Shown here: in pieces, positions 7,813-18,148 of the stretch
Layout of the letters: each line of letters begins with the position of its first letter
Numbering within the stretch: position 1 is the first letter of the stretch
NCBI RefSeq assembly: GCF_900163645.1
Contig: NZ_FUKM01000003.1
Coordinates: 1-64,000 of the forward strand
Length of the DNA: 64,000 nucleotides
Direction: 5' to 3'
DNA from: Halomonas citrativorans
GTDB lineage: Bacteria > Pseudomonadota > Gammaproteobacteria > Pseudomonadales > Halomonadaceae
Position numbers and translations under genes: made by a program
Notes under the pieces: model-generated
Seen by the model: only the letters and a program-made list of their open reading frames with translations
The model's database searches: none
What the model was told of the DNA's origin: nothing

Positions 7813-8823
7813 ATGGTAAGTCGCCACAAGGTTACTATCACTGACATCGCCGAACGGGTGGGCATGACCAATATGACGGTGTCGCGTGCCTTGAACAATC
7901 CTGGCAAGGTAAAAGTAGCGACCCGGGAGAGGATCCTCGCTGCTGCGAAGGAACTAGGGTATGTCCCTAATGCTTTCGCTAGCCATCTTCGGAGTCGCAA
8001 GAACCGGCTGATTGGCCTGATCACGGCAAGCGTGGATAATCCCTTTTATAGCGAGGTGATTAAGGCGGTTTCCCGTGCGGCCGAGGAGCGTGACTACACC
8101 ATCATTCTGATTGATACAGATGGATCGCCGCAGCGCGAGGAAGTGGCGATCGAAACTCTGCTCAGCTATCAGGTGGCTGGCATTATTCTTTCGCCCGTCT
8201 CCGACGCTGCCGCCTATCGCCCAGCTTACCTTGAGCGCTTGCGTGCTACCCGTTTACCAGTGGTTATGCTGGATCGCACCTTGAACGTATCCGACTTCAG
8301 TCGTGTGGTACTAGACAACCGTCTTGCGGGGAGTCTGCTTGGTGAACTGCTTGTGAAGAGGAATATCCGTCGGGTGCTTGCTTTGACGGGGCCGCGTGAC
8401 TCGCGGATTACCCAAGACCGGCTGATCGGCCTAAAGACAGCCTTTGACGTGGCGGGCGTCTCTTTGGCGGTGGAACAGCGCCCTGGGGACTACACCCTGC
8501 AACCGGCCTATCGTGATATGGCCGATTACCTACGCCAGGGCAATCTCCCCGAAGCAGTGTTTGGGTTCAATCAGCTGATTACATTGGGCGCCATGCGTGC
8601 CCTGCATGATGCACGTGTGTCCAGGAGCGATGTGATGGTATTGGGCGTCGACCGTTTGCCGTATGCTGATATCTTCGAGGTGTCAGTGCCTTGTGCTGCG
8701 CATGACACCTACCGGTTAGGGCACGAGGCATTTCGCATACTCTTTGAACAGATTGAGGACCCCATGGCTGCTGGCCGTGAGGTCGTGATCTCCGCCACAC
8801 TTATATCCTCCGGCGGTAACTGA
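7813..8823 (+). CDS. LacI-family transcriptional regulator of the polyol locus
   Basis: A 336-residue protein. Residues 6-60 form the LacI DNA-binding domain (VTITDIAERVGMTNMTVSRALNN) with hinge helix, followed by a periplasmic-binding-protein-like sugar domain (IGLITASVDNPFYSEVI, then GVDRLPYADI). It converges on the transketolase pseudogene with only 6 bp between stops. LacI proteins bind palindromes with a central CG, and two such sites (TGTTGACGTCAACA type) are found before the ABC transporter operon and before the ribitol dehydrogenase gene. It probably represses both and is released by a pentitol or pentulose. The effector is inferred. Confidence 0.88.
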   Translation: MVSRHKVTITDIAERVGMTNMTVSRALNNPGKVKVATRERILAAAKELGYVPNAFASHLRSRKNRLIGLITASVDNPFYSEVIKAVSRAAEERDYTIILIDTDGSPQREEVAIETLLSYQVAGIILSPVSDAAAYRPAYLERLRATRLPVVMLDRTLNVSDFSRVVLDNRLAGSLLGELLVKRNIRRVLALTGPRDSRITQDRLIGLKTAFDVAGVSLAVEQRPGDYTLQPAYRDMADYLRQGNLPEAVFGFNQLITLGAMRALHDARVSRSDVMVLGVDRLPYADIFEVSVPCAAHDTYRLGHEAFRILFEQIEDPMAAGREVVISATLISSGGN

Positions 8824-8829
8824 TAGTCA

Positions 8830-10732
8830 TCAGCTTTCGTCGTGCAACATACCCGCGCCCTCGGTGACCACTTGATCGACGGTGAAACCAAAGTGGGCAA
8901 AGAGGCCTTCTGCCTTGCCGGATTCCCCAAAGGGGCGCATGCCGATGACACGGCCATCCAGGCCGACATACTTGCACCAGTAGGAGTAGTGGCTGGCCTC
9001 AATGGTGATGCGTTTAGTCACGCTGCGCGGCAGCACGCTCTCGCGGTACTCAGCATCCTGGGCGTCGAAGGTGCTGGTAGAGGGCAGCGAGACCACACGT
9101 ACCGTGGCTCTTGGCCTCCATCTCGGCGGCGGCGTCCATGGCCAGACCCACCTCTGAGCCGGTGGCGATCAGGATAAGATCAAGTGACACCACGCGCCCT
9201 TTAGGGGCACACTTTTTCAGGCCATACCCACCACGCTGAATATTGGCCAGCTGCGCCTTGTCGCGCTGCTGATGGGGCAAGTTCTGACGCGACAGCACCA
9301 GCGGTGGGGCCCGCTTGCCGCTTGAGGGCGGCATCCTAGGCCGGCTGGTCGCAAGTGGTCAGGTTGGGCGTCGAGCACAGTGCTACCAACTGCTCGATGG
9401 GCTGGTGAGTGGGGCCATCCTCGCCTAGGCCGATGGAATCGTGAGTAAACACATAAATCGCCCGCTGATGCATGATCGCCGCCATGCGCACGGCGTTGTG
9501 CATATACTCCATAAAGGTCAAGAAGGTCACACCGTAGGGCACAAAGCCGCCGTGTACGGCGATCCCGTTCATGATCGAGCCCATGCCGAACTCGCGCACC
9601 CCATAGTGCAGGTAATTACCGCCCCGGGCGTCCTTAGAGATCGCCTGAGCGCCGCTCCAGAAAGTCAGGTTGGAGGTCGCTAGGTCGGCGCTGCCGCCGA
9701 GCAGCTCGGGGAGCTGCAGGCCCAATGCATTGAGGCAGGCCAACGACGCTTTGCGCGAGGCGATGCTCCTGGGCCTGCTCGATCAAGGCTTCGCTGCCCA
9801 GGTTACTGGGCAGCGAAGCCGTTGAGACGACGCTTGAGCGCGTCGGCCTCGGCGTAGCGCACTAGGCGTGCCTCCAAATCCTGCTCCCACTTGGCGCCGC
9901 GGGCAGTGGCATCTAGGCCCTTATAAATCTCCTCAGGCACATGGAAGGGCGCATGCGGCCAGCCGGGCTGCTTGCGCGCCGCGGCCACTTCTTCGTTGCC
10001 CAGTGCATCGCTGTGACACGACTCCTTGCCCTGCTTGTTAGGTGCGCCGAAGCCGGTGATGGTCTTGCAGATGATCAGACTCGGCTTGTTGTTGTGCTGC
10101 TTGGCCCGCTCAATGGCGGCCTGAATCGCTTCGGAATTGTGGCCGTCGACGTTGGGCACAACATGCCAGCCCTCGACTTCGCCATCAATGGAGATGCCGT
10201 TGTCGTCATAGAAAGCCACTAGCTTGCCCAAGCCCTGGGTGCCAGCCAATGGCGCCACCTCGTGAGAGATGCCCTCCATCAGGCAGCCGTCGCCTAGGAA
10301 ACACCAGGTGCGGTGATCGGTCGGGGCAATTGAACTGCCCCGCCAGGGTGCACTCGGCAATGGCCATGCCCACAGCGTTGGCCAGTCCTTGGTCCAGCGG
10401 GCCGGTAGTGGCCTCGACACCAGCGGTGTAGCCCAGTTCTGAGTGGCCCGGGGTCTTGGAGTGCAGTTGGCGAAAGTTCTGCAGACCCTCGAGGCTCAGC
10501 GCATAGCCGGACAGGTGCAGCAGCGAGTAGAGCAGCATTAAGCTGTGGCCATTAGAGAGTACGAAGCGTGCGGGTTGGCCGGGTTGTGACTCAGGTGATC
10601 GTTCCACAGCACTTCGGCGATATCGGTCATGCCCATTGGCATTGGAGCGCCGGGATGGCTGGACTTTGCCTTCTGCACGGCATCCATGGAGAGCGCTCGA
10701 ATGGCATTGGCCAGTTCGAAACGTAACGGCAT
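8830..10732 (-). pseudogene. tkt: Transketolase, multiply frameshifted
   Basis: The pieces together cover an almost complete transketolase. The N-terminus at ATG 10732 reads [27 protein letters not shown]. Next come [21 protein letters not shown], then the TPP-binding region ([27 protein letters not shown]), the pyrimidine domain ([21 protein letters not shown]) and the C-terminal domain to 8830. Changes of frame occur near 10575, 10320, 9800, 9340 and 9100, and about 12 residues normally before GWHVV are missing. An intact enzyme would recycle pentose phosphates with the adjacent transaldolase. As written the gene cannot make an active enzyme; the cell presumably has another copy. Confidence 0.88.
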
Positions 10733-10776
10733 AAGGATTCCCAAACGGTGGCTAGTTGGCAGTTCAGGTTACGAGA

Positions 10777-11730
10777 TCAGAGAATCGCCAAACGGTCGGC
10801 GATCAGTTCCTCCAGGCGTTCCTGATCATCGGCGAAGCGACGAATACCCTCGGCCAGTTTGTCATTGGCCATGGCATCCTTGTTGTGATCCCAGCGGAAG
10901 GCGGACTCGGAGAGTGGAGTAGGACGAGGGCCACCGTTGCGTGTCATTAACACCTTGGGTTCCACCTCGCCTGTTGTAGTAGCGAGTTCCTCAAGCAGCG
11001 CAGGTGAGATAGTTAATCGGGGGCAGCCGGCGAGTGCCAGTACCTGGTCGACAGTGCGGAAGCTCGCGCCCATCACCACAGTATCGAAGCCACCTTGGTT
11101 GACCCGTTCGCAGACGCCGCGCACGAATTGCACTCCAGGGTCGTTCTCGGGGGGGAAATCCTGGCCAGTCTCCTTTTTGTACCAGTCGGTGACACGGCCG
11201 ACAAACGGTGAGACGAGAAAGACGCCAGCATCGAAACAAGCTTGGGCCTGGGCGTCGCTGAACAGCAGCGTCAGGTTGCAGTTGATTCCCTCTTTCTCCA
11301 GCACCTCGGCTGCGCAGATGCCTTCCCAGGTCGATGCCAGCTTGATCAGCACTCGATCCTTAGACACGCCGCGTTGCTCGTAGAGCTCGACCAGCTCGTG
11401 GGCCTTGCGTATGCTGGCCTGGCTGTCGAAGGACAGCTTGGCGGCGACCTCGGTGGACACACGGCCGGGCACCAGCTTGGCGATCTCGCTGCCCATGGCC
11501 ACGGCAAGGCGATCCACGGCATGCTCTTCTCGCCAGCCGTTGTCCTTGGACTTGACCGCCTCGAGCTCTTGATCGATCAGTGCTTGATAGCTTGGCAGAT
11601 CGAAAGCCTTGAGGATTAGCGAGGGATTGGTGGTGGCATCATGGGGTTGATAGCGTTTGATGGCGTCAAGGTCGCCAGTGTCCGCGACCACCAAGGAGTG
11701 CTGGCGAAGGGCGTCGAGTCGTTGGGTCAT
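10777..11730 (-). CDS. tal: Transaldolase
   Basis: A 317-residue class I transaldolase (TalA/TalB type). The N-terminus contains VVADTGDLDAIKRYQPHDATTNPSLI. The Schiff-base lysine is Lys130 (VLIKLASTWEG), and NLTLLFSDAQAQACFDAG and SPFVGRVTDWY follow. Length matches the E. coli enzymes. It transfers dihydroxyacetone units between sedoheptulose-7-P and glyceraldehyde-3-P in the cytosol. GAGGAAG lies upstream of the ATG. It sits between the broken tkt and xylB but is itself intact, so it may still be used or may be the last part of the operon to decay. Confidence 0.95.
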   Translation of the reverse strand: MTQRLDALRQHSLVVADTGDLDAIKRYQPHDATTNPSLILKAFDLPSYQALIDQELEAVKSKDNGWREEHAVDRLAVAMGSEIAKLVPGRVSTEVAAKLSFDSQASIRKAHELVELYEQRGVSKDRVLIKLASTWEGICAAEVLEKEGINCNLTLLFSDAQAQACFDAGVFLVSPFVGRVTDWYKKETGQDFPPENDPGVQFVRGVCERVNQGGFDTVVMGASFRTVDQVLALAGCPRLTISPALLEELATTTGEVEPKVLMTRNGGPRPTPLSESAFRWDHNKDAMANDKLAEGIRRFADDQERLEELIADRLAIL

Positions 11731-11783
11731 GGAGTATCTTCCTCGAATAAGTGGTCGGTTATGTAAGGCATAGGGGGTGGTGT

Positions 11784-13247
11784 TCAGCTGTAATGATTTT
11801 CCTGGGCCTGACAGTAACGGGCATAGGCTTGGTCATAGGCAGCGACGCGGTCGGGTTTGGGGTTGGTTCGGGATCTCTCGTCGAGATGCACCAGTCGCGC
11901 ACAGAGGTCTTCGAGCGAGGTGCTGGGGTAACGCTCGCACCAGGCAGCCTGCAGTGCTGCACCTAGCGCTGCGGCATCGGTGGCCATAGGGCAGATCACC
12001 TAGGTGCCAGTGATATCGGCCACCATCTGGCGCCATGCAGGGCTCTTGGCACCGCCGCCTATCAGATGTATTTGGCTCGCACCCTCGGCTAGGTCGCCAA
12101 GCAGCTCGAGGCCGTAGCGCAGACCGAAAGTGGCGCTCTCGACGACTGCCCGACACAAATTGGCTTGCGTGGAGTTGATGCTGGTCAGCCCCAAAAAAAT
12201 TGGCGGTGGCTTGGGGCAGCGCCGGAGCCCGCTCTCCATTGAAGAAGGGGAGCACGGTTACCCCTTCGGCCCCGATGAGCGCATTGGCCAAGCGCTCGTT
12301 AAAGGTTGATAGGTCGAGCCCTAACAGTTTACGCACCCGGGTAGTGGCAGAGGTCATGTTCATAGTACAGATCAGCGGCAGCCATCCGCCGCTACTGGCG
12401 CAGAAGTTAGCAACCATGGCGTTGTTGGCGATCACTGGGGCCTCGGAATAGGCGCGCACCGTTCCCGAGGTGCCTAGGCTAAGAGTCACCAGCCCATGGG
12501 CGATATTCCCGGTTCCGATGGTCCCCAGCATGTTGTCGTCGCCGCCACTCGATACCACCACGCCCTCTGCCAGTCCTGGCTCGCGGGCCAAGGCGTATCG
12601 CACCACCCCGGCCTGTTTGTGAGATTCGATCAGCCGTGGCAGTACGCGAGTTGGGGCGATTTCTGCTAAGATGTCCTCGCGCCAGCGCCGGGTGCGGCTA
12701 TCGAAGTAGCCAGTACCGGAGGCGTCGCCTACCTCGGAGACCCGTTCGCCGGTCAGCCAGAAATTGAGGTAGTCGTGCGGCAGTAGCAGGCTGTCTATGC
12801 GCCGGTAGGCATCAGGCCGGCTGTCGCGCAGCCATGCTAACTTGGAGGCGGTATAGCCGGTCTGTAGAACTAGCCCCGGCTTGTCTAGGCAACCAGTCTC
12901 GCCGCCTAATCGATCAACCAATGCAGTGTTGTGGTTTGCGGTTTCGGTATCGCACCACAGCTTGGCCGGATGCACCGGCTCTCCCGCTGCGTCCAGCGCT
13001 ACCAGACCATGCTGCTGGCCAGAAACGCCGATGGCACGAATTGCCCGTGGTTCGATACAAGCGTCGGTCACGGCGCCAGCAAAGGCGCCGCGGAAGGCCG
13101 CCACCCAGTCGGATCCTGCTCTCGGCGGGCGTGGGTGCCTTCGCTCAGAGCGTGAGGACGGCTCGCTTCGCCGAGAATTCGTCCAGCGTCGACATCAACC
13201 ACCACAACCTTGGTACTCTGGGTACCACAGTCAACACCGATATACAT
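11784..13247 (-). pseudogene. xylB: Xylulokinase, frameshifted with an in-frame stop
   Basis: The reading starts at ATG 13247 (MYIGVDCGTQSTKVVVVDVDAG) with a good ribosome site (AAAAGGAAC). It loses frame near 13110 and continues to about 12200 with classic FGGY kinase features (GVSGQQHGLVALD, LWCDTET, GYTASKLAWL, SLGTSGT). It shifts again near 12195 and then meets an in-frame TAG at 12000-12002 before the final segment to 11784. XylB phosphorylates D-xylulose, so D-xylulose entry through this enzyme looks lost here. The FGGY kinase next door could compensate if its specificity allows. Confidence 0.88.
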
Positions 13248-13272
13248 GTCAGGTTCCTTTTAACGCAAGGGG

Positions 13273-14004
13273 CTAGTGAGACGTGAAGCCACCATCGATC
13301 GGCAGGCAGGCACCGCTGATCATCGAAGCGGCCGGGCTGAGGAGGAAGGCTACCGGCAGGGCGACTTCCCGAGGGGTGGCAAAGCGACCTAAGGGAATGG
13401 CGGCCAGCATTGGGTTGCGCTTGGCGGGATCGGCCCAGGCACGTTCGGCCATGGGGGTCAGGGTCACGGTCGGGTTGACACTGTTGACGCGGATGCCCTT
13501 GGGGCCCAGCTCGAGGCATAGCACACGTGTCATGGCATCCATGGCTGCCTTGGACGCGCAATAGCCGAGGTGGCCGGGCAGAGCAGCCATAGATGCTTGG
13601 CTTGAGACGTTGACGATGCTGCCCTGGCGGCCGTGCGCGATCATGTGGCGGGCCGCTTCCCGTGACACCACGGCACTGGCAGTGACGTTCGTGGTCATGA
13701 TGTCCTCGAGATCCTTCGCTTTGAAATCCAAGACATCGTTGAGGATCGAGATGCCAGCACAATTGACCAAGCCATCAAGGGCGGGCATTTCTAAGAAGGC
13801 CGCGATAACCGCGGCCTCATCGGTGATATCGACGGCCAGGGTGCGTGCCCCTATCTCTTTCTCGAGTTTGGCTAGCTTGTCCCGATTGCGACCAAACAGC
13901 ACTAGTTCGGCACCGAGTTCAGCTAGAGACCGCGCGATATCGAGACCGATGCCGCTGGTCGCCCCCGTAACGAGGATGCGTTGGTTGTGGAGTTCGAAGT
14001 TCAT
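13273..14004 (-). CDS. SDR oxidoreductase, L-xylulose reductase (DCXR)-like
   Basis: A 243-residue classical short-chain dehydrogenase: nucleotide motif TGATSGIG at 13-20, NCAG at 81-84, and catalytic Ser134/135, Tyr148 and Lys152 (YCASK). The segment VNSVNPTVTLTPM is typical of the dicarbonyl/L-xylulose reductase subgroup, which interconverts xylitol and L-xylulose with NADP(H). Arg39 (GRNRDK) fits NADPH preference. It lies between the FGGY kinase (9-nt gap) and xylB (25-nt gap), which supports a role in pentitol oxidation. The exact substrate (xylitol, arabinitol or another) is not fixed by sequence. Confidence 0.82.
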   Translation of the reverse strand: MNFELHNQRILVTGATSGIGLDIARSLAELGAELVLFGRNRDKLAKLEKEIGARTLAVDITDEAAVIAAFLEMPALDGLVNCAGISILNDVLDFKAKDLEDIMTTNVTASAVVSREAARHMIAHGRQGSIVNVSSQASMAALPGHLGYCASKAAMDAMTRVLCLELGPKGIRVNSVNPTVTLTPMAERAWADPAKRNPMLAAIPLGRFATPREVALPVAFLLSPAASMISGACLPIDGGFTSH

Positions 14005-14013
14005 GATGTGGCG

Positions 14014-15555
14014 TCACTCGCTCGATTTGTGATTGGAATTTAGCCGATGCATGATCGGCTTGAGCGTTGGGTAAAGTTGGCAATACAGAGTGAAGAGCTT
14101 GTCGTAATGTCGCGCAGCGTCTTCAGACGGAACGGAACGCTCAACTAAGTTGCCATGCTGCAGGGGTTTGGCCAGGTTGATAAGACCGGTGGCCTGCCCG
14201 GCGAGTAGTCCGGCCCCTAGGGCCGCCTCGACATTTTCTTGGTAGGTGTAAACGGGCATGCGGGTCACGTCGGCGATAATCTGCATCCAAAGATCTGACT
14301 GGGTAGCTCCGCCAACCACAATTAGATGGTCATCCAGTGTCACGCCTTGTTGGGTACCTGCTTCAATATTGTGTCGTAGAGCGAAGGTGACGCCTTCAAG
14401 CACGGCGCGATACAGGTGATGGCGCCGGTGATAGAGACTGAGGCCGATGAAGCAAGCGCTGGCTTTTGCGTCCCATACAGGACTTCGCTCGCCCATCAGG
14501 TAGGGCAGGAATAACAGGCCATTAGCACCGGGGGGAAGCTCGCGAGCAGGTGGCTCAAGCTGTTCGAAGGCGCTGCCGACCTCGCTGGCGGCCGCCTTAT
14601 CCTCGCCGCAGAAGGTATCGACGTACCAGCTGACCGAGGCGCCAGCAGTCAAAGCGCCACCGAAGGTGTAGAGGTCTCGGTCGCTGTTCAACACATGCGG
14701 CATGCTGATCAACCCGTGCCTTGCATCGACACGCTTGTTGATTACCCCCCAGCACATACTGGTGCCGATCATGGCGACATGGTTGCCGGGTCGTGTCGCC
14801 CCCGCCGCTAGCGTCGCCATTGCTGCATCTACCCCCCCGGCGACGATAGGGATGCTGCTGCGTAGTCCCAGTGACTCGGCCAGAGAGGGCAGCAGTCCAC
14901 CGACGACTGATCCCGAGTCCACCAGCTGAGCCGGAAGCTTGTTGCGGTCGAGACCCAGAGCGTCGAGCATTTCCTGCGACCAGGCACGTGCTACCAGGTC
15001 GTAGATGCCGCCGATGTTGCCCGCGGAGCAGTGGTCGATGGCGATCTCTCCGCACAGGAGATAGTTGATGTAGCTATTGGGCGGCAGTAAGTAACGAGTT
15101 TGCTCCCAGACTTCAGGTTGTTCGGCCTTGAGCCACATCATCTTAGTGAAGCCGTAGTAGCTGTCCACCCCGTTGCCGGTGATATCACCAAGTTGATCCA
15201 GGTCGATATGCTCCTTCACCCATTGAACTTGGGTCTCTGCTCGGCGGTCCATCCAGATCAAGCAGGGGTGCAGGGGGGTTATCTCGGAGTCGACTGGTAT
15301 ACCAGAGCCACCGTATAGACTACTAACGCACAGTCCTTTGACACTCGCTGGATTGACCCCAGGATGGTCAAGGCAGCGACGGAGGCAGACAAGCACGGCC
15401 TGCCACCATGTATCCGGCCACTGCTCAGCCCATAATGGGCGAGGGGTGTCGACCCGGTAGCCCTGACTATACTCAGTCAGGATCCGGCCTTGGGAATCGA
15501 TCACTACGGCCTTGGTACTCTGGGTGCCAATGTCGATACCAATGACGGTTTCCAT
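14014..15555 (-). CDS. FGGY-family pentulose kinase
   Basis: A 513-residue FGGY carbohydrate kinase. The ATG at 15555 is used because AAAAGGAG precedes it. Features are the N-terminal phosphate loop GIDIGTQSTKAVV, LIWMDRR, the catalytic-base region AGGVDAAMA, and the adenosine-binding motifs GTSM and VVGGATQSDLWMQIIAD near the C-terminus. The subfamily resembles xylulokinases rather than AraB-type ribulokinases. With a ribitol dehydrogenase and an L-xylulose-reductase-like SDR nearby, the substrate is probably a pentulose (D-ribulose, D- or L-xylulose). It is intact, unlike the adjacent xylB. Confidence 0.85.
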   Translation of the reverse strand: METVIGIDIGTQSTKAVVIDSQGRILTEYSQGYRVDTPRPLWAEQWPDTWWQAVLVCLRRCLDHPGVNPASVKGLCVSSLYGGSGIPVDSEITPLHPCLIWMDRRAETQVQWVKEHIDLDQLGDITGNGVDSYYGFTKMMWLKAEQPEVWEQTRYLLPPNSYINYLLCGEIAIDHCSAGNIGGIYDLVARAWSQEMLDALGLDRNKLPAQLVDSGSVVGGLLPSLAESLGLRSSIPIVAGGVDAAMATLAAGATRPGNHVAMIGTSMCWGVINKRVDARHGLISMPHVLNSDRDLYTFGGALTAGASVSWYVDTFCGEDKAAASEVGSAFEQLEPPARELPPGANGLLFLPYLMGERSPVWDAKASACFIGLSLYHRRHHLYRAVLEGVTFALRHNIEAGTQQGVTLDDHLIVVGGATQSDLWMQIIADVTRMPVYTYQENVEAALGAGLLAGQATGLINLAKPLQHGNLVERSVPSEDAARHYDKLFTLYCQLYPTLKPIMHRLNSNHKSSE

Positions 15556-15610
15556 ACGGTTCTCCTTTTTTCGGCGCGAGACTAACCCGTGCCGAAGCAC
15601 GTGCAGGGGC

Positions 15611-16591
15611 TCAAGGAGTCCGCTTGCGGCTAATGTAGATCGCCAACAGGATAATCAGGCCCTTGATGACGTTTTGGAGGTAGGGCGAAACGCCCATCAG
15701 GTTAAGACCGTTGTTGAGCACGCCAAGCAGCATGGCGCCTACCAGCGTGCCGAGAATCATTCCTCGCCCACCGGTAATAGCAGCGCCGCCCAGCACCACG
15801 GCGGCGATGGCGTCGAGCTCGAAGCCGACCCCGGCGTTGGGCTGGCCGCTCATCAACCGTGAGGTCAAGATCAACCCGGCAATGGCCGCAGTCGTGCCAC
15901 TCAAGGTGTAGACCAGCAACTTATAGCGGGACACTCGGATACCGGACAGCCGAGTCGCCTCCTCATTGCCGCCAATGGCATACAGGTAGCGTCCGGTCGC
16001 AGTATGGTGGAGTAGCAAAAAGCCGAGTGCGTAGACGCTGATCATGATCAGTATAGGGGTTTCGATACCGGCCAGGCTGCCGCGACCGAAGAAGGCAAAT
16101 TCCGGGGGGAGGCCGGAAATCGGGTAGCCTCCGGTGTATATCAAGCCAAGCCCGCGGGCAATACCCATTGTGGCCAAGGTGACGATGATGGGTGGCATGC
16201 CGGCAAAAGCAACAAAAAAACCATTGAAAGCCCCGAAGCCTGCACCTACCAATACGCCTAGCAGGATGGCTAGCGACGGAGGAACCCCCGCCACCATCAG
16301 CCCAGCCATTACCGTTCCCGACAAGGCCATTACCGGGCCCACCGAGAGGTCGATGCCGCCGGTGAGAATGGCTAGGCTCATCCCCACCGCTATGATGGCA
16401 ATGATCGAGGTCTGACGCACCAGATTGGCTTGGTTGCTTATGGTTAGAAAGTTGTCGTTGATGACAGACATAGCAATGAAAACGACGATGAAACCAATCA
16501 TTGGGTAGAAGATCGGAGTACGGCGCCAACTGGCCAGCCGCATCTTGTGGGACTGGTGGGTGTTGCCGGGTATTGAGTCGAGCTGGCTCAT
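15611..16591 (-). CDS. CUT2 sugar ABC transporter permease (RbsC-like)
   Basis: A 326-residue inner-membrane permease with about eight to ten hydrophobic segments. The start at 16591 overlaps the ATPase stop as ATGA. The family signature [19 protein letters not shown] follows the first helices, and [23 protein letters not shown] and [13 protein letters not shown] close the protein. As a dimer it forms the channel for a sugar or polyol delivered by the binding protein encoded two genes upstream. Substrate cannot be read from the permease itself; the locus suggests a pentitol. Confidence 0.92.
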   Translation of the reverse strand: MSQLDSIPGNTHQSHKMRLASWRRTPIFYPMIGFIVVFIAMSVINDNFLTISNQANLVRQTSIIAIIAVGMSLAILTGGIDLSVGPVMALSGTVMAGLMVAGVPPSLAILLGVLVGAGFGAFNGFFVAFAGMPPIIVTLATMGIARGLGLIYTGGYPISGLPPEFAFFGRGSLAGIETPILIMISVYALGFLLLHHTATGRYLYAIGGNEEATRLSGIRVSRYKLLVYTLSGTTAAIAGLILTSRLMSGQPNAGVGFELDAIAAVVLGGAAITGGRGMILGTLVGAMLLGVLNNGLNLMGVSPYLQNVIKGLIILLAIYISRKRTP

Positions 16592-18090
16592 GAGCTGAGT
16601 CCCCCCGTGGCGTGATGCATGATGGATTGTGAATTGAGATCGTTGCCTTGCAGTTCGGCGGCGACCTGTCCCTGGTAGAAGACCGCTACGCGATCGCATA
16701 GGCCAAGGATTTCGGGGAGTTCGGACGAAATCATGATGATCGACACGCCACGGGCGGTGAGCTCTTTCATCAAGGCGTAGATCTCTGACTTGGCGCCGAC
16801 GTCAATGCCGCGGGTGGGCTCATCGAAGATCAGCACCTTACACTGGTGGCCAAGCCAGCGGGCGATGACAACCTTCTGCTGGTTGCCGCCGCTGAGATTG
16901 CCTACTGGGGTTTCAGGGCTGGGAGCCTTGACGCGGACTGCCTTCATCAGATCGGCGGCAGTACTAGTCTCATGGCGGCGCTTGATCAGTGGTAAGACAC
17001 CCTGAAATTGTGTCAGATTGTTCAGGGAGATGTTTTCGCGACACGAGAATGGCAGGATCAGTCCTTGGATCTTGCGGCTTTCCGGTAGAAGGCCGATCCC
17101 CTGCTTCAGGGCGGTGGCGGGGTGTAAGAGCTTAGTTGGCTTGCCCTCCATAAGGATCTTGGCATGCACGGGTCGCGTCGCACCGATCAGCCCCATAGCC
17201 AGTTCTGTGCGGCCCGAACCCACTAAGCCAGCAAAGCCGAGGATCTCGCCGCGGTGAAGCTTCAATGAATGCTCGGGGCCATTGACATCAAGGCGCAGGG
17301 ATTCAATGTCTAATACCACATCGTTATAGTCGGCATCGCTACGGTGTTCGGGGTAAAGGTTCTCAACGCGGCGGCCAACCATTTTCTCGATCAGGTCGTC
17401 GGGCGTGGTAGAGACGACGTCGCAGTCGTCGACCTTCTCACCATCACGCATCACGGTGACACGATCGCAGATGGTGAATATCTCTTCCATATGGTGTGAT
17501 ATGAATACCATGCCGACCTGTTGTTCGCGCAGTTTTCGCATGATGGTGAACAGATGATCGGCTTCGCTAGGCGTGAGGGTTGCTGTCGGCTCGTCGAGGA
17601 TCAGGATTCGCGCTTTCAGCGACAGGGCCTTGGCGATCTCGATGAACTGCTGGTCGGCGACACTCAAGTCGACGATGGGCCGGTCGAGGGGGATCGAGAC
17701 CTTGAGGCGGTCTAACAGGTGCTGCGCCTCGGCGATCATGCTGCGCCGGTCTCGCAGCCCGAACCTGTTACGCAATTCGCGCCCAAGGAAGATATTATCC
17801 ACGGCGTCCAGATCAGGGATCAGGCTGAATTCCTGGAAAATGATACCGATGCCCGCGTTGAGGGCGTCTTGATAGCCATGGAAATGGCATACCTCGCCAT
17901 TGATGTTGATCTCACCTTCATCCTGTCGGTAGATGCCGCAGAGAATTTTCATCAGAGTCGACTTGCCGGCCCCGTTTTCGCCGAGCAGAGCATGCACCTC
18001 GCCAGCATGGACATCGAGCGATACATCCTTGAGAGCCCTCACCCCGGGAAATGACTTCGAGATGTGCCTCAGGGAAAGTAATGGAGTCAT
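16588..18090 (-). CDS. CUT2 sugar ABC transporter ATP-binding protein (RbsA-like)
   Basis: A 500-residue protein with two fused nucleotide-binding domains. Walker A of the first is GENGAGKST (residues 37-45), with signature LSVADQQ and Walker B LILDEPTA. The second domain has a degenerate P-loop (GLVGSGRTE), normal for this family, with LSGGNQQK and [11 protein letters not shown]. The start at 18090 is chosen from family alignment. It powers import by the adjacent permease. The 3' end overlaps the permease start by 4 bp. Confidence 0.93.
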   Translation of the reverse strand: MTPLLSLRHISKSFPGVRALKDVSLDVHAGEVHALLGENGAGKSTLMKILCGIYRQDEGEININGEVCHFHGYQDALNAGIGIIFQEFSLIPDLDAVDNIFLGRELRNRFGLRDRRSMIAEAQHLLDRLKVSIPLDRPIVDLSVADQQFIEIAKALSLKARILILDEPTATLTPSEADHLFTIMRKLREQQVGMVFISHHMEEIFTICDRVTVMRDGEKVDDCDVVSTTPDDLIEKMVGRRVENLYPEHRSDADYNDVVLDIESLRLDVNGPEHSLKLHRGEILGFAGLVGSGRTELAMGLIGATRPVHAKILMEGKPTKLLHPATALKQGIGLLPESRKIQGLILPFSCRENISLNNLTQFQGVLPLIKRRHETSTAADLMKAVRVKAPSPETPVGNLSGGNQQKVVIARWLGHQCKVLIFDEPTRGIDVGAKSEIYALMKELTARGVSIIMISSELPEILGLCDRVAVFYQGQVAAELQGNDLNSQSIMHHATGGLSS

Positions 18091-18148
18091 AGGGATACCC
18101 TCGTGTGCCGCCCGCAGGGGCAGCACACGTCATCATCGGTGGGAGGGG

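Noticed and set aside
13145-13762. Long minus-strand frame overlapping the SDR and xylB genes
   Set aside because: It is antiphase to the clearly conserved SDR gene and has no family features.
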